Shown here: piece after piece, positions 46,998-56,437 of the stretch
Layout: every line of letters starts with the position of its first letter
Numbering within the stretch: position 1 is the stretch's first letter
Origin: Sphingobacterium sp. lm-10
GTDB taxonomy: Bacteria > Bacteroidota > Bacteroidia > Sphingobacteriales > Sphingobacteriaceae
Assembly (NCBI RefSeq): GCF_023554555.1
Contig: NZ_JAMJWC010000001.1
Coordinates: forward strand, 1,488,001-1,552,000
Direction: 5' to 3'
Length of the DNA: 64,000 bases
The notes under the pieces: model-generated
The model's input: only the letters and a program-made list of their open reading frames with translations
Told to the model about the DNA's origin: nothing
Databases searched by the model: none
Translations under genes and position numbers: made by a program

Positions 46998-47339
46998 TTA
47001 AAACTCCTCCGTCTGGTTAATCACTTCTTTATGATTACTGGCGTTGGTACGCGTCTTGGTCTTATGTTTATTAATCTGTCGGCGAATCGATTCCAAAGCG
47101 ATATCAACTGCCTCTTCGAAACTTTTGGCTTGTGCCTTAGCGAATAATTGATTCCCAGGGACATTAAACTTGAACTCTACAAACTTGTCGGCCTCACCTC
47201 CAACACTTTCCACACGTAAGTTACAAAGTCCGTCGATAATGTTGTCCAGAAACTGGTCTAACTTTTCCGCTTTCTTATTAATGAACTCAACTAACTTAGG
47301 GTCTGCATCAAATTTAATGCATTGTACAGTAATATTCAT
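46998..47339 (-). CDS. hpf: Ribosome hibernation-promoting factor, short form
   Basis: 113 residues, the N-terminal HPF/RaiA domain only: MNITVQCIKFDADPKLVEFINKKAEKLDQF, then VEFKFNVPGNQLFAKAQAKSFEEAVDIALESIRRQINK. The short form without the C-terminal dimerisation domain is usual in this phylum. It binds the 30S subunit and stores ribosomes as 100S dimers in the stationary phase. It follows the tyrosine recombinase gene by 14 bp. Confidence 0.95.
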   Translation of the reverse strand: MNITVQCIKFDADPKLVEFINKKAEKLDQFLDNIIDGLCNLRVESVGGEADKFVEFKFNVPGNQLFAKAQAKSFEEAVDIALESIRRQINKHKTKTRTNASNHKEVINQTEEF

Positions 47340-47353
47340 TTTTCCTCCTTTTT

Positions 47354-48235
47354 TTAAGCCTTTGGATGGGCTTGTTTATAAATTAACTTTAATCGCTCTG
47401 CCGAATTGTGTGTGTACACTTGCGTGGCCACCAAGCCGGCATGACCTAATATTTCTTTTATCGCATTTAAATCAGCTCCATTGTCTAACAGCGATGTAGC
47501 GAAGCTATGCCGCAACACGTGCGGGCTGCGTTTGCTCTGTGAAGTGATGAGCGTCAGATACTTTTTTACGATCTGATAAATCATCGATGCATAAGCAGGC
47601 TTCCCTCTATTGGTAACGATCAGATGGGGCGACATGTTTTGTGAAAACGCATTTTTCTTTTCCGCTTGATAGTTCGTAATCTGTTGAAAAAGCAAATCGT
47701 GAACCGGCACAAGTCTTTCTTTATTACGCTTACCCAATACGCGGATCTGCCGCGCATACCCATCGATATCAGAATCCGTAATAGCCAGCAATTCTGACAG
47801 CCGTATTCCAGTACCAAATAATAATTCCATCACAAGTAGGTCACGTTTTTCCACAAAAGTTTGCGCATCGCCCGTTTGCTGCTCCAGCAATGCTACCAAT
47901 CGTTCTTTCTCCACCGTCACCGGAAGTTTCTTTGGTGTACGCAATGATTTCAAGGCCGTAGCTGGATTCTGTGACACCAGTTCTTCTCGAAGCATGTATT
48001 TAAAAAAGGACTTTAATACCGAAATCGTTCGGTTCACAGAGGTAGATGCTCTTCCGGATTCTTTCTGCAAGCTAATGTAATAGCGTAACACCCGATAATC
48101 CACCTGATCGATCGCAGTCTTCTCAAACTCCAAAAAATTCTCGAATCGCTCCAATTCCAGCGCATAGGCGGTGACCGTATGGTCTGAAAACCTACGCTCA
48201 TGGGTTAGGTAACTCAAAAATCTCGCTCGCTGCAT
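47354..48235 (-). CDS. XerC/XerD-type tyrosine recombinase
   Basis: 293 residues from MQRARFLSYLTHERR; a start 30 bases upstream is possible. The SAM-like N-terminal core-binding domain (1-90) and the catalytic domain with Arg in GTGIRLSELL (about 150), HVLRHSFATSL (about 240), GHAGL (about 263) and the nucleophilic Tyr in VYTHNSAERL (about 274) are all present. It resembles chromosomal XerC-type dimer-resolving recombinases, not a phage integrase. It lies directly upstream of hpf, a Bacteroidota-typical pair. Confidence 0.93.
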   Translation of the reverse strand: MQRARFLSYLTHERRFSDHTVTAYALELERFENFLEFEKTAIDQVDYRVLRYYISLQKESGRASTSVNRTISVLKSFFKYMLREELVSQNPATALKSLRTPKKLPVTVEKERLVALLEQQTGDAQTFVEKRDLLVMELLFGTGIRLSELLAITDSDIDGYARQIRVLGKRNKERLVPVHDLLFQQITNYQAEKKNAFSQNMSPHLIVTNRGKPAYASMIYQIVKKYLTLITSQSKRSPHVLRHSFATSLLDNGADLNAIKEILGHAGLVATQVYTHNSAERLKLIYKQAHPKA

Positions 48236-48324
48236 AATGCCGATTCGTTTTTTGTAATTTAACAAAGAATGAATGGATTTACAATAGGCCTATGCCGATA
48301 ATATCAAATATCAGTGAAAACCCG

Positions 48325-48332
48325 TAGGTTTG
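48325..48332 (+). promoter_or_regulatory. -7 promoter element of the SMR-like gene
   Basis: TAGGTTTG lies 19 bases before the start at 48352. Confidence 0.45.
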
Positions 48333-48351
48333 TCATATAAAATACTAACGT

Positions 48352-48699
48352 ATGAATGCGCTATACTTTATTGCCTTTTGGGCTTGTCAACTGCTGTCAA
48401 GCGTCCTGTTCAAGTATGGGGGATTATTTCCTAAGTACCACTGGCATGCTTTTATAGCGGGCAATGTAATTTTGCTTTCTGCGAGTTGGTTTCTAATTCA
48501 ATTGTTTCGTTATTTCCCACAACCGATTGTGATTGCGCTCTGTGCTGGCGGCACTTTCGTGACGGTACAGTTTGGCATGGCACTATACTTTAAGCAATCG
48601 CTCTCCTGGGTACAGATCGTTGGACTATTTTTTATCGTGACTGGTATTGTTATTACGGCATATGGCACCACGGGATCACTAACTCTTACCAAAGATTAA
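48352..48699 (+). CDS. SMR-family-like small membrane protein
   Basis: 115 residues with four membrane helices in the arrangement of small multidrug-resistance/DMT proteins. Compared with EmrE, the essential Glu14 in helix 1 is Gln13 (FWACQLLSSVLFKYGG) and the conserved Trp of helix 3 is Cys (ALCAGG). The remaining SMR pattern (FKQSLSWVQIVGLFFIVTGIVIT) is kept. It is therefore unlikely to be a proton-coupled drug exporter of classical type. Alternatively it is a half-size DMT transporter. Confidence 0.75.
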   Translation: MNALYFIAFWACQLLSSVLFKYGGLFPKYHWHAFIAGNVILLSASWFLIQLFRYFPQPIVIALCAGGTFVTVQFGMALYFKQSLSWVQIVGLFFIVTGIVITAYGTTGSLTLTKD

Positions 48700-48700
48700 T

Positions 48701-49336
48701 CTACAAAAAAGCAATTTCACCAAAATACTCCGGCGAATGAAAGCTCGGTACTGGGGAATTAATCGGGTTCAAGGAAAGGTAGTGCGGCACCGGTAATTTA
48801 TCTCCGCATTTATAAAAGTTTGCTGCGGCAAATCCGCCGGAAAGGGTTCTCCCCTCCTGCCCCAAGATCGCAAATGGAATAGCCAACACCATTTGCCAAG
48901 TTTTTCTTCCACCCATTTGTCGCACATGAGTGAAGGTGCTTACCCGTTCCACTATATCAGCACCTAACCGTCTTCTTTCTTGACGGATACGGCTGCCATA
49001 CCCAATAAGCCCAGTGCCAAGCAGGTTAAATTCGATGTTGTAATACGTTTTTCCTGCGTCGAATGAGATAAAACACTCCACACAACTGTCTTCCCATACG
49101 GCTTCATTGTGCCGTACCGCATTAGCCCGCACAAAATCTTCTTCTACGTCATAATGCAGTACCAAAAAATCTGACGTATACACCACCTGAAAACGTACCG
49201 ATGGTTGGTAAGGGAATTGATCTGGCCAATTGATCATATCTATTGCATGCCACTTGGCTTCTGAAAATATTGACATAGCATCATGATAGCTTTGCCACTC
49301 TCGGATATCGGCAGATTTACGAATTACTTGGAGCAT
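48701..49336 (-). CDS. CBM9-like carbohydrate-binding protein
   Basis: 211 residues that look like the family-9-like carbohydrate-binding module: aromatic-rich strands VRFQVVYTSDFLVLHYDVEEDFVRA, DSCVECFISFDAGKTYYNIEFNLLGTGLIGYG (about 85-115), and FAAANFYKCGDKLPVPHYLSLNPINSPVPSFHSPEYFGEI. No signal peptide is seen, so it may be cytoplasmic. It is 5 bp ahead (in operon order downstream) of the kinase-like gene, so both probably serve carbohydrate use. Confidence 0.85.
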   Translation of the reverse strand: MLQVIRKSADIREWQSYHDAMSIFSEAKWHAIDMINWPDQFPYQPSVRFQVVYTSDFLVLHYDVEEDFVRANAVRHNEAVWEDSCVECFISFDAGKTYYNIEFNLLGTGLIGYGSRIRQERRRLGADIVERVSTFTHVRQMGGRKTWQMVLAIPFAILGQEGRTLSGGFAAANFYKCGDKLPVPHYLSLNPINSPVPSFHSPEYFGEIAFL

Positions 49337-49341
49337 AATAG

Positions 49342-50457
49342 TTAGGAAATGACGGATCTTAGTAAGATAGAATGCAATTCGGTACGATTTAATTCCAACT
49401 CGGTTAGCAACTTAAACTGTGCTTTAGCACGTATCAGATTATGGGTTGGGTACTGGATCTTATAATAAGGATCGTTTTCGATGTAGTCGGTAAGAAATCG
49501 AAGGGTTTGCATAAAAGGAAGCTGGTATACACCATAAAACAAAGAGTCGATCTCCGCATCGGTAAGAAACGAGCCAGCCTCCTGCAAATACCCTTGGGCA
49601 TACGCTTCGAATAGTGGTATATTAAGCGTCACATGGTTTAAGTCAGGATCGTCCTCTTGGCCCCGGTTAATAATGGTTCGAATGGCATCGCCAAAATCAA
49701 AAGCTACAAAGCCTGGCATTACGGTATCCAGATCGATGACACATTGTGGCTCATCGTTTTTATCCAGCAATATATTATTAAATTTTGTATCGTTATGAAT
49801 AATTCGCAGTGGTGAAGATTCCACGATGTATTCTTGAAATTCCTGACGCATAACACTTTCCCTAGACCCAATTTCTTTCAGCAGTCGTTGTACATCCGGC
49901 TCTGTCGCCCTGCCTACTGGATGAGCAAGCAATGCTTTATTTAGATTTTCCAAACGATAGTCTATATCGTGAAACCTGGGCAACACGATATGTAGCTTTC
50001 GCGCATCCAGATCCGAAAGCTGCCGCTGAAATTCTCCGAAAGCTGCACCTCCGGCATACGCTTGTTCCGACAATTTCACGGTATCCACACTGTGCGTATC
50101 TTTGATCAATTGGAGCATCCGCCAGCTATTGCCTCCTTCGTCTTCGTAGTACAATTTACCATCCTTGGTGGGAATAATCGTGAGCGACTTTTTCTGTACT
50201 TCTTCCTGACCTAAATGTGCCAGCTTACCCTGCAAATGTTCACATACCAAAACCATGTTTTCCATCAGTTTTTGAACATCTGGAAAAATAAAGTGATTAA
50301 TACGCTGCAATAAATAGGAAGGCCCTACCATTTCGCTGGTATCAAGTCTATACGTATCATTAATGTGTCCAGAACCAAAACGGTGCGCCCGCTCCATCTT
50401 TCCTGCTATTTGAAAGTGTTCCGCTATATTTAGTATCCTATCAGTATTGTTCCCCAT
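49342..50457 (-). CDS. N-acetylhexosamine 1-kinase-like phosphotransferase
   Basis: 371 residues of the aminoglycoside-phosphotransferase (protein-kinase-like) fold. The catalytic loop is RIIHNDTKFNNILLD (about 215-230) and the metal-binding Asp is in CVIDLDTVMPG (about 238). The N-lobe has FGSGHINDTYRL. It resembles NahK, which phosphorylates GlcNAc or GalNAc at C1. Substrate assignment is from resemblance only. It is first in a two-gene minus-strand unit with the CBM9-like gene, behind a palindromic site at 50563. Confidence 0.85.
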   Translation of the reverse strand: MGNNTDRILNIAEHFQIAGKMERAHRFGSGHINDTYRLDTSEMVGPSYLLQRINHFIFPDVQKLMENMVLVCEHLQGKLAHLGQEEVQKKSLTIIPTKDGKLYYEDEGGNSWRMLQLIKDTHSVDTVKLSEQAYAGGAAFGEFQRQLSDLDARKLHIVLPRFHDIDYRLENLNKALLAHPVGRATEPDVQRLLKEIGSRESVMRQEFQEYIVESSPLRIIHNDTKFNNILLDKNDEPQCVIDLDTVMPGFVAFDFGDAIRTIINRGQEDDPDLNHVTLNIPLFEAYAQGYLQEAGSFLTDAEIDSLFYGVYQLPFMQTLRFLTDYIENDPYYKIQYPTHNLIRAKAQFKLLTELELNRTELHSILLRSVIS

Positions 50458-51060
50458 GCCTATTTATTGGTATGTTTTTTAAAAGAAGCTACGCCAGTAA
50501 TTGGTCAATAAATGCGTACTGCAAGATGAACAAATCATAAGACTTATAAAAACAAAAGCGCAATGCAATCGTTTGCATAAATTTATCAAACGGTCTAAAT
50601 CTAAGTCCAGCTCAAACAAATAGTTGTTAAAATCCAGTGCCTCAAATCAACAAATTGTTATGGGATGTATGTGTGTTCATAAAACAAAGATTTTGTTCAA
50701 AATACGTTTTAGGTGTAATGCTTTAAATTATTACTGACTTCAATATAGCTCCTAGCAAAAAAGTAAGTTATCAAATATTAGGCTCTTTTGTGCCCTTTAT
50801 ATACTTATTAATTTACTTAATGTAATAAAAATCACTTTGGTACGGCATTAAGAATTGGATTATATATCCTCGTGATTGTTTACGGACTTCATTAGAGAAA
50901 AAAAATATACTGCATTTTTTCAAAAAAATGGCACCTGCACCCTCCTTTATGCATCAAAAGGTAGGTTTTATAAAAAAAATCGATCCATTTTATACGTTGA
51001 CATTCCCATAAAATTTCACCTTTTTTATTGAAAAATTTTTCATTGCATCAGGAAAAGTAT
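50458..51060. other. Gene-free intergenic region between the kinase-like gene and susC-like gene
   Basis: About 750 bp without a supported ORF lies between divergent transcripts. It holds a LacI/CRE-like palindrome (50563-50578) and, near the susC-like end, a promoter and hairpins (separate entries). AT-rich in the middle. Confidence 0.5.
50563..50578. promoter_or_regulatory. LacI/CRE-like operator palindrome, copy 1
   Basis: ATGCAATCGTTTGCAT: arms ATGCAA / TTGCAT around a TCGT centre. The core TGCAATCGTTTGCA resembles LacI-family (CRE-type) operators. A near-identical copy is at 63844. It lies 105 bp upstream of the kinase-like start (minus strand). Confidence 0.55.
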
Positions 51061-51112
51061 CAACAATATTTTAAAATATTGTTGTATTGTTAATCGACAT
51101 TCCCTAAGTTTA
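51061..51112 (+). promoter_or_regulatory. susC-like gene promoter with overlapping palindrome
   Basis: TTG (51082-51084), 20 bases, then TAAGTTTA (51105-51112). A perfect 24-base palindrome with arms CAACAATATTTT occupies 51061-51084 and includes the -33 element, so a bound regulator would touch RNA polymerase. Confidence 0.5.
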
Positions 51113-51132
51113 TGACAACCAATAAAAAGTGA

Positions 51133-51165
51133 AAGCAAGGTTTTACATTGCTTGTTCTCTTTTTT
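51133..51165 (+). terminator. Weak hairpin plus T tract in the susC-like leader
   Basis: Stem AAGCAA (51133-51138) / TTGCTT (51148-51153), then CTCTTTTTTG. It sits about 50 bases before the ATG and could terminate early transcripts. Confidence 0.35.
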
Positions 51166-51217
51166 GCACTAACAAAATTATAAGCTACACTAACATATAA
51201 ACCTATATCGTTATACT

Positions 51218-54200
51218 ATGAATATTCGTAATGAAGTCTTTAAAAAGACTTTTAGCCCCATGTTGGCTCTGCTTTTAGCACTACCGCTACAAAAGGCTCA
51301 GGCAATTGATTCTCCTTTAAAATTTTTGCCCAATAAAAAGGAAAGATCGATTGCTCAGCAAGTTACCGTTACTGGACGAGTAAATTCTATGTCTGGAAAT
51401 CAAGCCATATCTGGCGTATCGGTTACAGTTAAAGGTACCCAAATCGCAACCAGTACTAATACGGAAGGTTATTTCTCTCTAGATAATGTACCCGCTGATG
51501 CCACGCTGGTGTTTACTATGGTAGGTTATAGAACCTTGGAAGAACCATTAAATCAACGAAGTACCCTATCCATTTCATTGCAAGACGATTTGTCTGATTT
51601 AGATGAGGTCGTGGTGGTTGGGTATGGCACGCAGAAAAAGGAAACCATTACTGGTGCGGTAGCGACCGTTAAAAGCGCCGACTTGGTGAAATCTCCGACA
51701 TTGAATGTGTCTAATGCATTAGCTGGCCGTATGGCGGGGATCACCGCAACACAAGGTAGTGCCGAGCCTGGTAATGATGGTTCGAACATTCGTATTCGTG
51801 GCACCAATACCTTCGGTAACTCAGACCCTCTAATTGTTATTGATGGTATACCTGCCCGTCAGGGAGGATTTGAACGCTTAAATCCGGCAGATATCGACAA
51901 TATTTCCGTGCTGAAAGATGCCGCCGCTGCGATTTATGGTGCACGCGCGGCCAATGGGGTAATTCTCGTCACCACAAAGCAGGGAAAAGAAGGAAAGCCA
52001 ACGATTTCATACACCTTTAATCAAGGGTTTTCCCAACCTACTTATATCCCTCAACTGGCAGACGCAGCCCAATACGCAGAAATGCGTAACGAACTGGAAG
52101 TTTTCAAACTTCCAGTGAGTGAATGGACGGCTGCGAATAGAGGATTCCGCGAACAGGGGATTTTCGAACGAAGTAACGGAAGTTCTATTACAGCGCCCTT
52201 TTCGCCCGATGATATCCGTATGTTTCAGGACGGATCTAATCCCTGGACGCACCCCAATACCGATTGGTATGGAGCGACATTAAAAAGCTGGACTCCTCAA
52301 TCGCAACACAACTTGCAACTCAGCGGGGGCTCAGATAACTTTCGTTACCTCACATCTGTCGGTTATCAAACCCAGGATGCATTTTACAAAAATTCTGCTA
52401 CGAACTATAGTCAATACGATCTACGCATCAACCTAGAAGGCGAAATCAATGACTATGTGAGCGTACGAGTTGGCGTACTCGGACGACAAGAAGACCGCAA
52501 TTTTCCGACAAAAAGTGCAGGCACCATTTTTCGGATGCTTATGCGTGGCAACCCAACGCAACCCGCATTCTGGCCAAATGGATTGCCCGGCCCGGATATT
52601 GAAAACGGAGAAAATCCGGTAGTCATCACGACAGATCAAACTGGCTATGACCGGAATAAACGTTATTACTTTCAGACCAACGGACAGATCGACATCAAGA
52701 TTCCTGGTGTAGAAGGGCTTAAATTTACTGGTACAGCATCAGCAGATAAATTCATTCAGCAAACCAAGCGCTGGGAAATTCCTTGGTATCTCTACACCTG
52801 GCAAGGTGGTTTTGAAGCAGATGGCGTGACGCCACAACTCGTAGCAGGACTTCGAGGCCCACAACCGGATCCTGCATTGAATCAGGGAAATGAAGATCAG
52901 CTCAACATCTTGTTGGGAGCAGTAGCAAATTATGATCGTAAATTCGGCGATCACAGCTTTAATATTATGGCTGGTGTGAATCGGGAAACGATCCGCAATG
53001 ACAACTTCTCCGCTTTTAGGCGTTATTTTATCTCGTCAGCAATCGACCAAATGTTTGCCGGAGGAGATGCCGAAAAAGACAATGGCGGAGGCGCCTGGGA
53101 AAGAGCACGACTAAATTATTTTGGCCGAGTAGGCTACAACTATCAGGAAAAATATATTGCCGAATTTTTGTGGCGTTATGATGGCTCGTACATGTTTCCA
53201 CAAGCCAGCCGGTATGGATTTTTCCCAGGAGTACTCGCTGCATGGCGTATATCGGAAGAAAGCTTTTGGAAGGATAACGTGTCTTTTGTCAACTTCTTGA
53301 AACTACGCGGTTCTTATGGTCAGATGGGTAATGATAATATCTTTTTTGACGATGAATTGCAGGAATATCAGTATTTCTCCACCTATGGATTCAACACCTA
53401 TATAATCGACGGTAATTTGGTAAAATCTCTGTTTGAAAGTCGTGTACCCAATAATTTTATCACTTGGGAGGTGGCCAATAATTACAACATTGGTTTGGAT
53501 GGTCAGTTGTTCAACGGGAAGGTTAACTTTGAGTTCGACCTATTTCTCAATCGTCGCAGTAGCATTCTGTGGCAAAGAAATGCGTCTATACCCCAAAGTA
53601 CGGGCATGACGCTTCCGGCCGAAAACATTGGGCGAATGGAGAATCGAGGGTTCGATCTCAATATCGGTTACAATGGTAGCGTAGGCGAATTGCGGTATAA
53701 CGTGAATGTGAATGGAGGTTATGCAAAAAACAAGATTCTCTTTTGGGATGAAGCCGCTGGTGCACCGGAGTGGCAACGCACTACAGGAAGAATGTTGAAT
53801 GCCCAGATGTATTACATCCACGATGGCGTATTCAGAAACCAAGCTGAGATCGACGCCAATACATTGGACTATAGCGCCATAACCAACAATCTACGTCCGG
53901 GAGACATGAAGCTTATCGACTACGACGGAGATGGTAGAATCACACCAGACGATCGGGTACGTAGGGACAAAAGCAATATTCCCACCTTCCAAGGTGGCGT
54001 CAATATTGGATTACAATACAAGAATTTTGATTTGACGGTGCTATTCCAAGGGGCAGCAGGCGCCGAAATGCCGGTAAGTACGGAGGAATCTGGTGCCATC
54101 GGAAACTATCTATTACAATTTTATGAAAATAGATGGACACCGGACAATCCGAGCAGCGAGCATCCGCGCATTACTGACCGAAGCGATCAGTATTATTCCA

Positions 54201-54445
54201 GTGGAAATACCTATTGGCTAGAAAGCACGGATTATATCCGATTAAAGAATGTGGAGTTAGGCTATAATTTCCCGGTAGAATGGACCAAAAGATTTGGGAT
54301 GAATAACCTAAGACTGTACACCAACGGTCTGAATCTATTCACGATCAGTAAAATGACGGCCTACGACCCCGAGTCTGTCACACAAACAGGGCAGTATTAT
54401 CCACAAGCACGTGTCATTAATTTTGGCGCATCCGTCACCTTTTAA
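51218..54445 (+). CDS. SusC-type TonB-dependent outer-membrane transporter
   Basis: 1075 residues. Signal peptide (residues 1-29, ending AQAI), carboxypeptidase-regulatory-like domain (VTVTGRVNSMSGN... about 47-125), TonB box DEVVVVGYGTQKK (129 onward), plug (VSNALAGRMAGI, IRIRGTNTFGNSDPLIVIDGIP) and a 22-strand barrel ending in Phe (FGASVTF). This is the RagA/SusC family. It imports oligosaccharides or peptides too large for porins, using TonB energy, with SusD as lid. No ECF sigma factor or hybrid two-component regulator is adjacent. Confidence 0.96.
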   Translation: MNIRNEVFKKTFSPMLALLLALPLQKAQAIDSPLKFLPNKKERSIAQQVTVTGRVNSMSGNQAISGVSVTVKGTQIATSTNTEGYFSLDNVPADATLVFTMVGYRTLEEPLNQRSTLSISLQDDLSDLDEVVVVGYGTQKKETITGAVATVKSADLVKSPTLNVSNALAGRMAGITATQGSAEPGNDGSNIRIRGTNTFGNSDPLIVIDGIPARQGGFERLNPADIDNISVLKDAAAAIYGARAANGVILVTTKQGKEGKPTISYTFNQGFSQPTYIPQLADAAQYAEMRNELEVFKLPVSEWTAANRGFREQGIFERSNGSSITAPFSPDDIRMFQDGSNPWTHPNTDWYGATLKSWTPQSQHNLQLSGGSDNFRYLTSVGYQTQDAFYKNSATNYSQYDLRINLEGEINDYVSVRVGVLGRQEDRNFPTKSAGTIFRMLMRGNPTQPAFWPNGLPGPDIENGENPVVITTDQTGYDRNKRYYFQTNGQIDIKIPGVEGLKFTGTASADKFIQQTKRWEIPWYLYTWQGGFEADGVTPQLVAGLRGPQPDPALNQGNEDQLNILLGAVANYDRKFGDHSFNIMAGVNRETIRNDNFSAFRRYFISSAIDQMFAGGDAEKDNGGGAWERARLNYFGRVGYNYQEKYIAEFLWRYDGSYMFPQASRYGFFPGVLAAWRISEESFWKDNVSFVNFLKLRGSYGQMGNDNIFFDDELQEYQYFSTYGFNTYIIDGNLVKSLFESRVPNNFITWEVANNYNIGLDGQLFNGKVNFEFDLFLNRRSSILWQRNASIPQSTGMTLPAENIGRMENRGFDLNIGYNGSVGELRYNVNVNGGYAKNKILFWDEAAGAPEWQRTTGRMLNAQMYYIHDGVFRNQAEIDANTLDYSAITNNLRPGDMKLIDYDGDGRITPDDRVRRDKSNIPTFQGGVNIGLQYKNFDLTVLFQGAAGAEMPVSTEESGAIGNYLLQFYENRWTPDNPSSEHPRITDRSDQYYSSGNTYWLESTDYIRLKNVELGYNFPVEWTKRFGMNNLRLYTNGLNLFTISKMTAYDPESVTQTGQYYPQARVINFGASVTF

Positions 54446-54455
54446 CCATCGAATC

Positions 54456-56336
54456 ATGAGCACTAAAAAAATAATATATACGCTAGTTGCCTGCATATTT
54501 ATGCAATCGTTTATTTCCTGTAACGACGACTTTGTAAACACACAACCTTTAGGAGAAGTTCCTAAAGAAGTGACTTGGAGTGATCCTGCGCTAGCAGAAG
54601 CATTTGTATTCGACATATACAATGGTTTAGGCCAGGGAGGTTTTGATGAAGAAATGCAGTCGTCCTTAACAGACGAATCGATGTTTACCCATCCCGGTCG
54701 CGGTATCAATACCATTACCGAATCACGCTCTAACCCTGCTGATCAAGGAATGATCAAAGATTCTTACGGATATGGGCCACTATACGGACGTATTCGCGCA
54801 TGCAATATTGCTATCGAAAACCTCACAGAACCTTTATTTTCTGACCCGACTCGGGCCAATAATTTATTGGGTCAGGCCTATTTCTTACGAGCGTACTACT
54901 ATCAGCAATTGCTTCGCTTTTATGGAGGGATTCCTTTGATTGACCGCGTGTACGAATTAGGCGAAGCGGATTACTCTGCAGCCAGAAACTCTTATGAAGA
55001 GTGTGTTAATTTTATCGTGAACGATTGTGACCGTGCAGCAGAATTACTGGCTGGAACAAGTGGCGGACAAGGTCGCGCCACCGGCGTAGCTGCTTTGGCG
55101 CTTAAAGCCCGCGTATTGTTATATGCGGCGAGTGATTTACATGATATCCCGACCGCATCCGGGAGGGCATCCAGCATTGCGGGCTATAATGAAAAACAGT
55201 TCCTGGGGTACTCCAGCGGTAGCCGTGCCGAGCGTTGGCAAAAAGCAAAAGAGGCGGCATTCGAAGTCGTAAGATTAACAAATTTTGGATACGAATTAAA
55301 TTTGAGTGCGCCAGCCAGTGTAGCAGAGGGAACAGAAAACTACATGGTGCTGTCTCTGGGAGGCGGTAGCAAAACAGTATCTTCCGATGGTCAGCAAGAA
55401 TTGCTACTGGGCCGGTATTTCATTGACCTAAAAGATGAAGCCGGAAATTATATTGGCCGTAATAATGGCCCGAATGGTTACCACAATTGGGCGGGCAACA
55501 CCCCAATTCAGAACCTGGTAGATGATTATGAAATGGTAGACGGATCACGATTCAGCTGGGAAAACGCAACACATCGAGCGAGCCCATATCAAAATCGAGA
55601 TCCACGCTTTTATGCGACGATTTTGTATGATGGTGCAGATTGGAAACCACGCACCGCCGATGTCGCCGGACGCGACCCTTTCAACCAAATCCAAACAGGC
55701 CGCTACCAGATTACTAATGCCGCCGGTGCCGTAGTCGCGCATCCTGGATTGGATACCAGGAACAGTCCGATAGAAGACTGGAACGGGTCTTATACCGGCT
55801 ATTATTTCCGTAAATTTACTGATCCGGATCCAGCGGTAGTGGATCAAAACACAAGGCAATTTATTCCTTGGCCTGTATTGAAATACACAGAAGCTGTGTT
55901 GAATTATGTGGAAGCTTGTATAGAGTTAGGGGAAGATGCAGAAGCCAAAACCTGGCTCAATAAGATTCGTTTCAGAGCAGGAATGCCTGCCATCACCGAG
56001 GTGGGGGATCAGTTGCGCACACGTTACCGGAATGAAAGACGTATCGAGCTAGCTTTTGAAGAGCATCGCTTTTTTGATACCCGCCGATGGATGATTGCTC
56101 CACAAACTACCGGCGCTAAGATTAGGCTGATTCGTGTAGTAGGTGCTTTAAAACCGGGTGTACAGGTACGTACTTACCAATACAACACCGACAACTATAC
56201 CTACACCTACACACCTGTGGAGCTTGAGCCGGGGATTGAAAACCGCCAGTGGCAGGATAAGATGTATTTTATGCCATTCCATCGCGATGAAACTAACCGG
56301 AATATTAAATTAGCACAAAATCCTGCTTACGATTAA
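54456..56336 (+). CDS. SusD/RagB outer-membrane nutrient-binding lipoprotein
   Basis: 626 residues from MSTKKIIYTLVACIF; the longer frame starts inside the susC-like end. Lipobox FISC with Cys22. Mature SusD/RagB fold: RACNIAIENL, GQAYFLRAYYYQQLLRFYGGIPLID (about 135-160), and the C-terminal region with RYRNERRIELAFEEHRFFDTRRW (about 525-548). It is surface-exposed and binds the substrate for the SusC channel. It is 10 bp after the susC-like gene. The ligand cannot be predicted, but nearby oxidoreductases suggest a glycoside. Confidence 0.95.
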   Translation: MSTKKIIYTLVACIFMQSFISCNDDFVNTQPLGEVPKEVTWSDPALAEAFVFDIYNGLGQGGFDEEMQSSLTDESMFTHPGRGINTITESRSNPADQGMIKDSYGYGPLYGRIRACNIAIENLTEPLFSDPTRANNLLGQAYFLRAYYYQQLLRFYGGIPLIDRVYELGEADYSAARNSYEECVNFIVNDCDRAAELLAGTSGGQGRATGVAALALKARVLLYAASDLHDIPTASGRASSIAGYNEKQFLGYSSGSRAERWQKAKEAAFEVVRLTNFGYELNLSAPASVAEGTENYMVLSLGGGSKTVSSDGQQELLLGRYFIDLKDEAGNYIGRNNGPNGYHNWAGNTPIQNLVDDYEMVDGSRFSWENATHRASPYQNRDPRFYATILYDGADWKPRTADVAGRDPFNQIQTGRYQITNAAGAVVAHPGLDTRNSPIEDWNGSYTGYYFRKFTDPDPAVVDQNTRQFIPWPVLKYTEAVLNYVEACIELGEDAEAKTWLNKIRFRAGMPAITEVGDQLRTRYRNERRIELAFEEHRFFDTRRWMIAPQTTGAKIRLIRVVGALKPGVQVRTYQYNTDNYTYTYTPVELEPGIENRQWQDKMYFMPFHRDETNRNIKLAQNPAYD

Positions 56337-56358
56337 GCGAGAGTCGCTATTAAATCAA

Positions 56359-56390
56359 CGAGGCCTGAAAGATACATCTTTCAGGCCTCG
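56359..56390. terminator. Hairpin between susD-like and apbE-like genes
   Basis: Perfect 15-bp stem CGAGGCCTGAAAGAT / ATCTTTCAGGCCTCG with a 2-base loop. No long T run, so it is a weak bidirectional terminator. Confidence 0.6.
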
Positions 56391-56437
56391 CTTGTTAAAG
56401 GAGATCAGCATAGTGACTACTGTCATAATGCTTTGAA

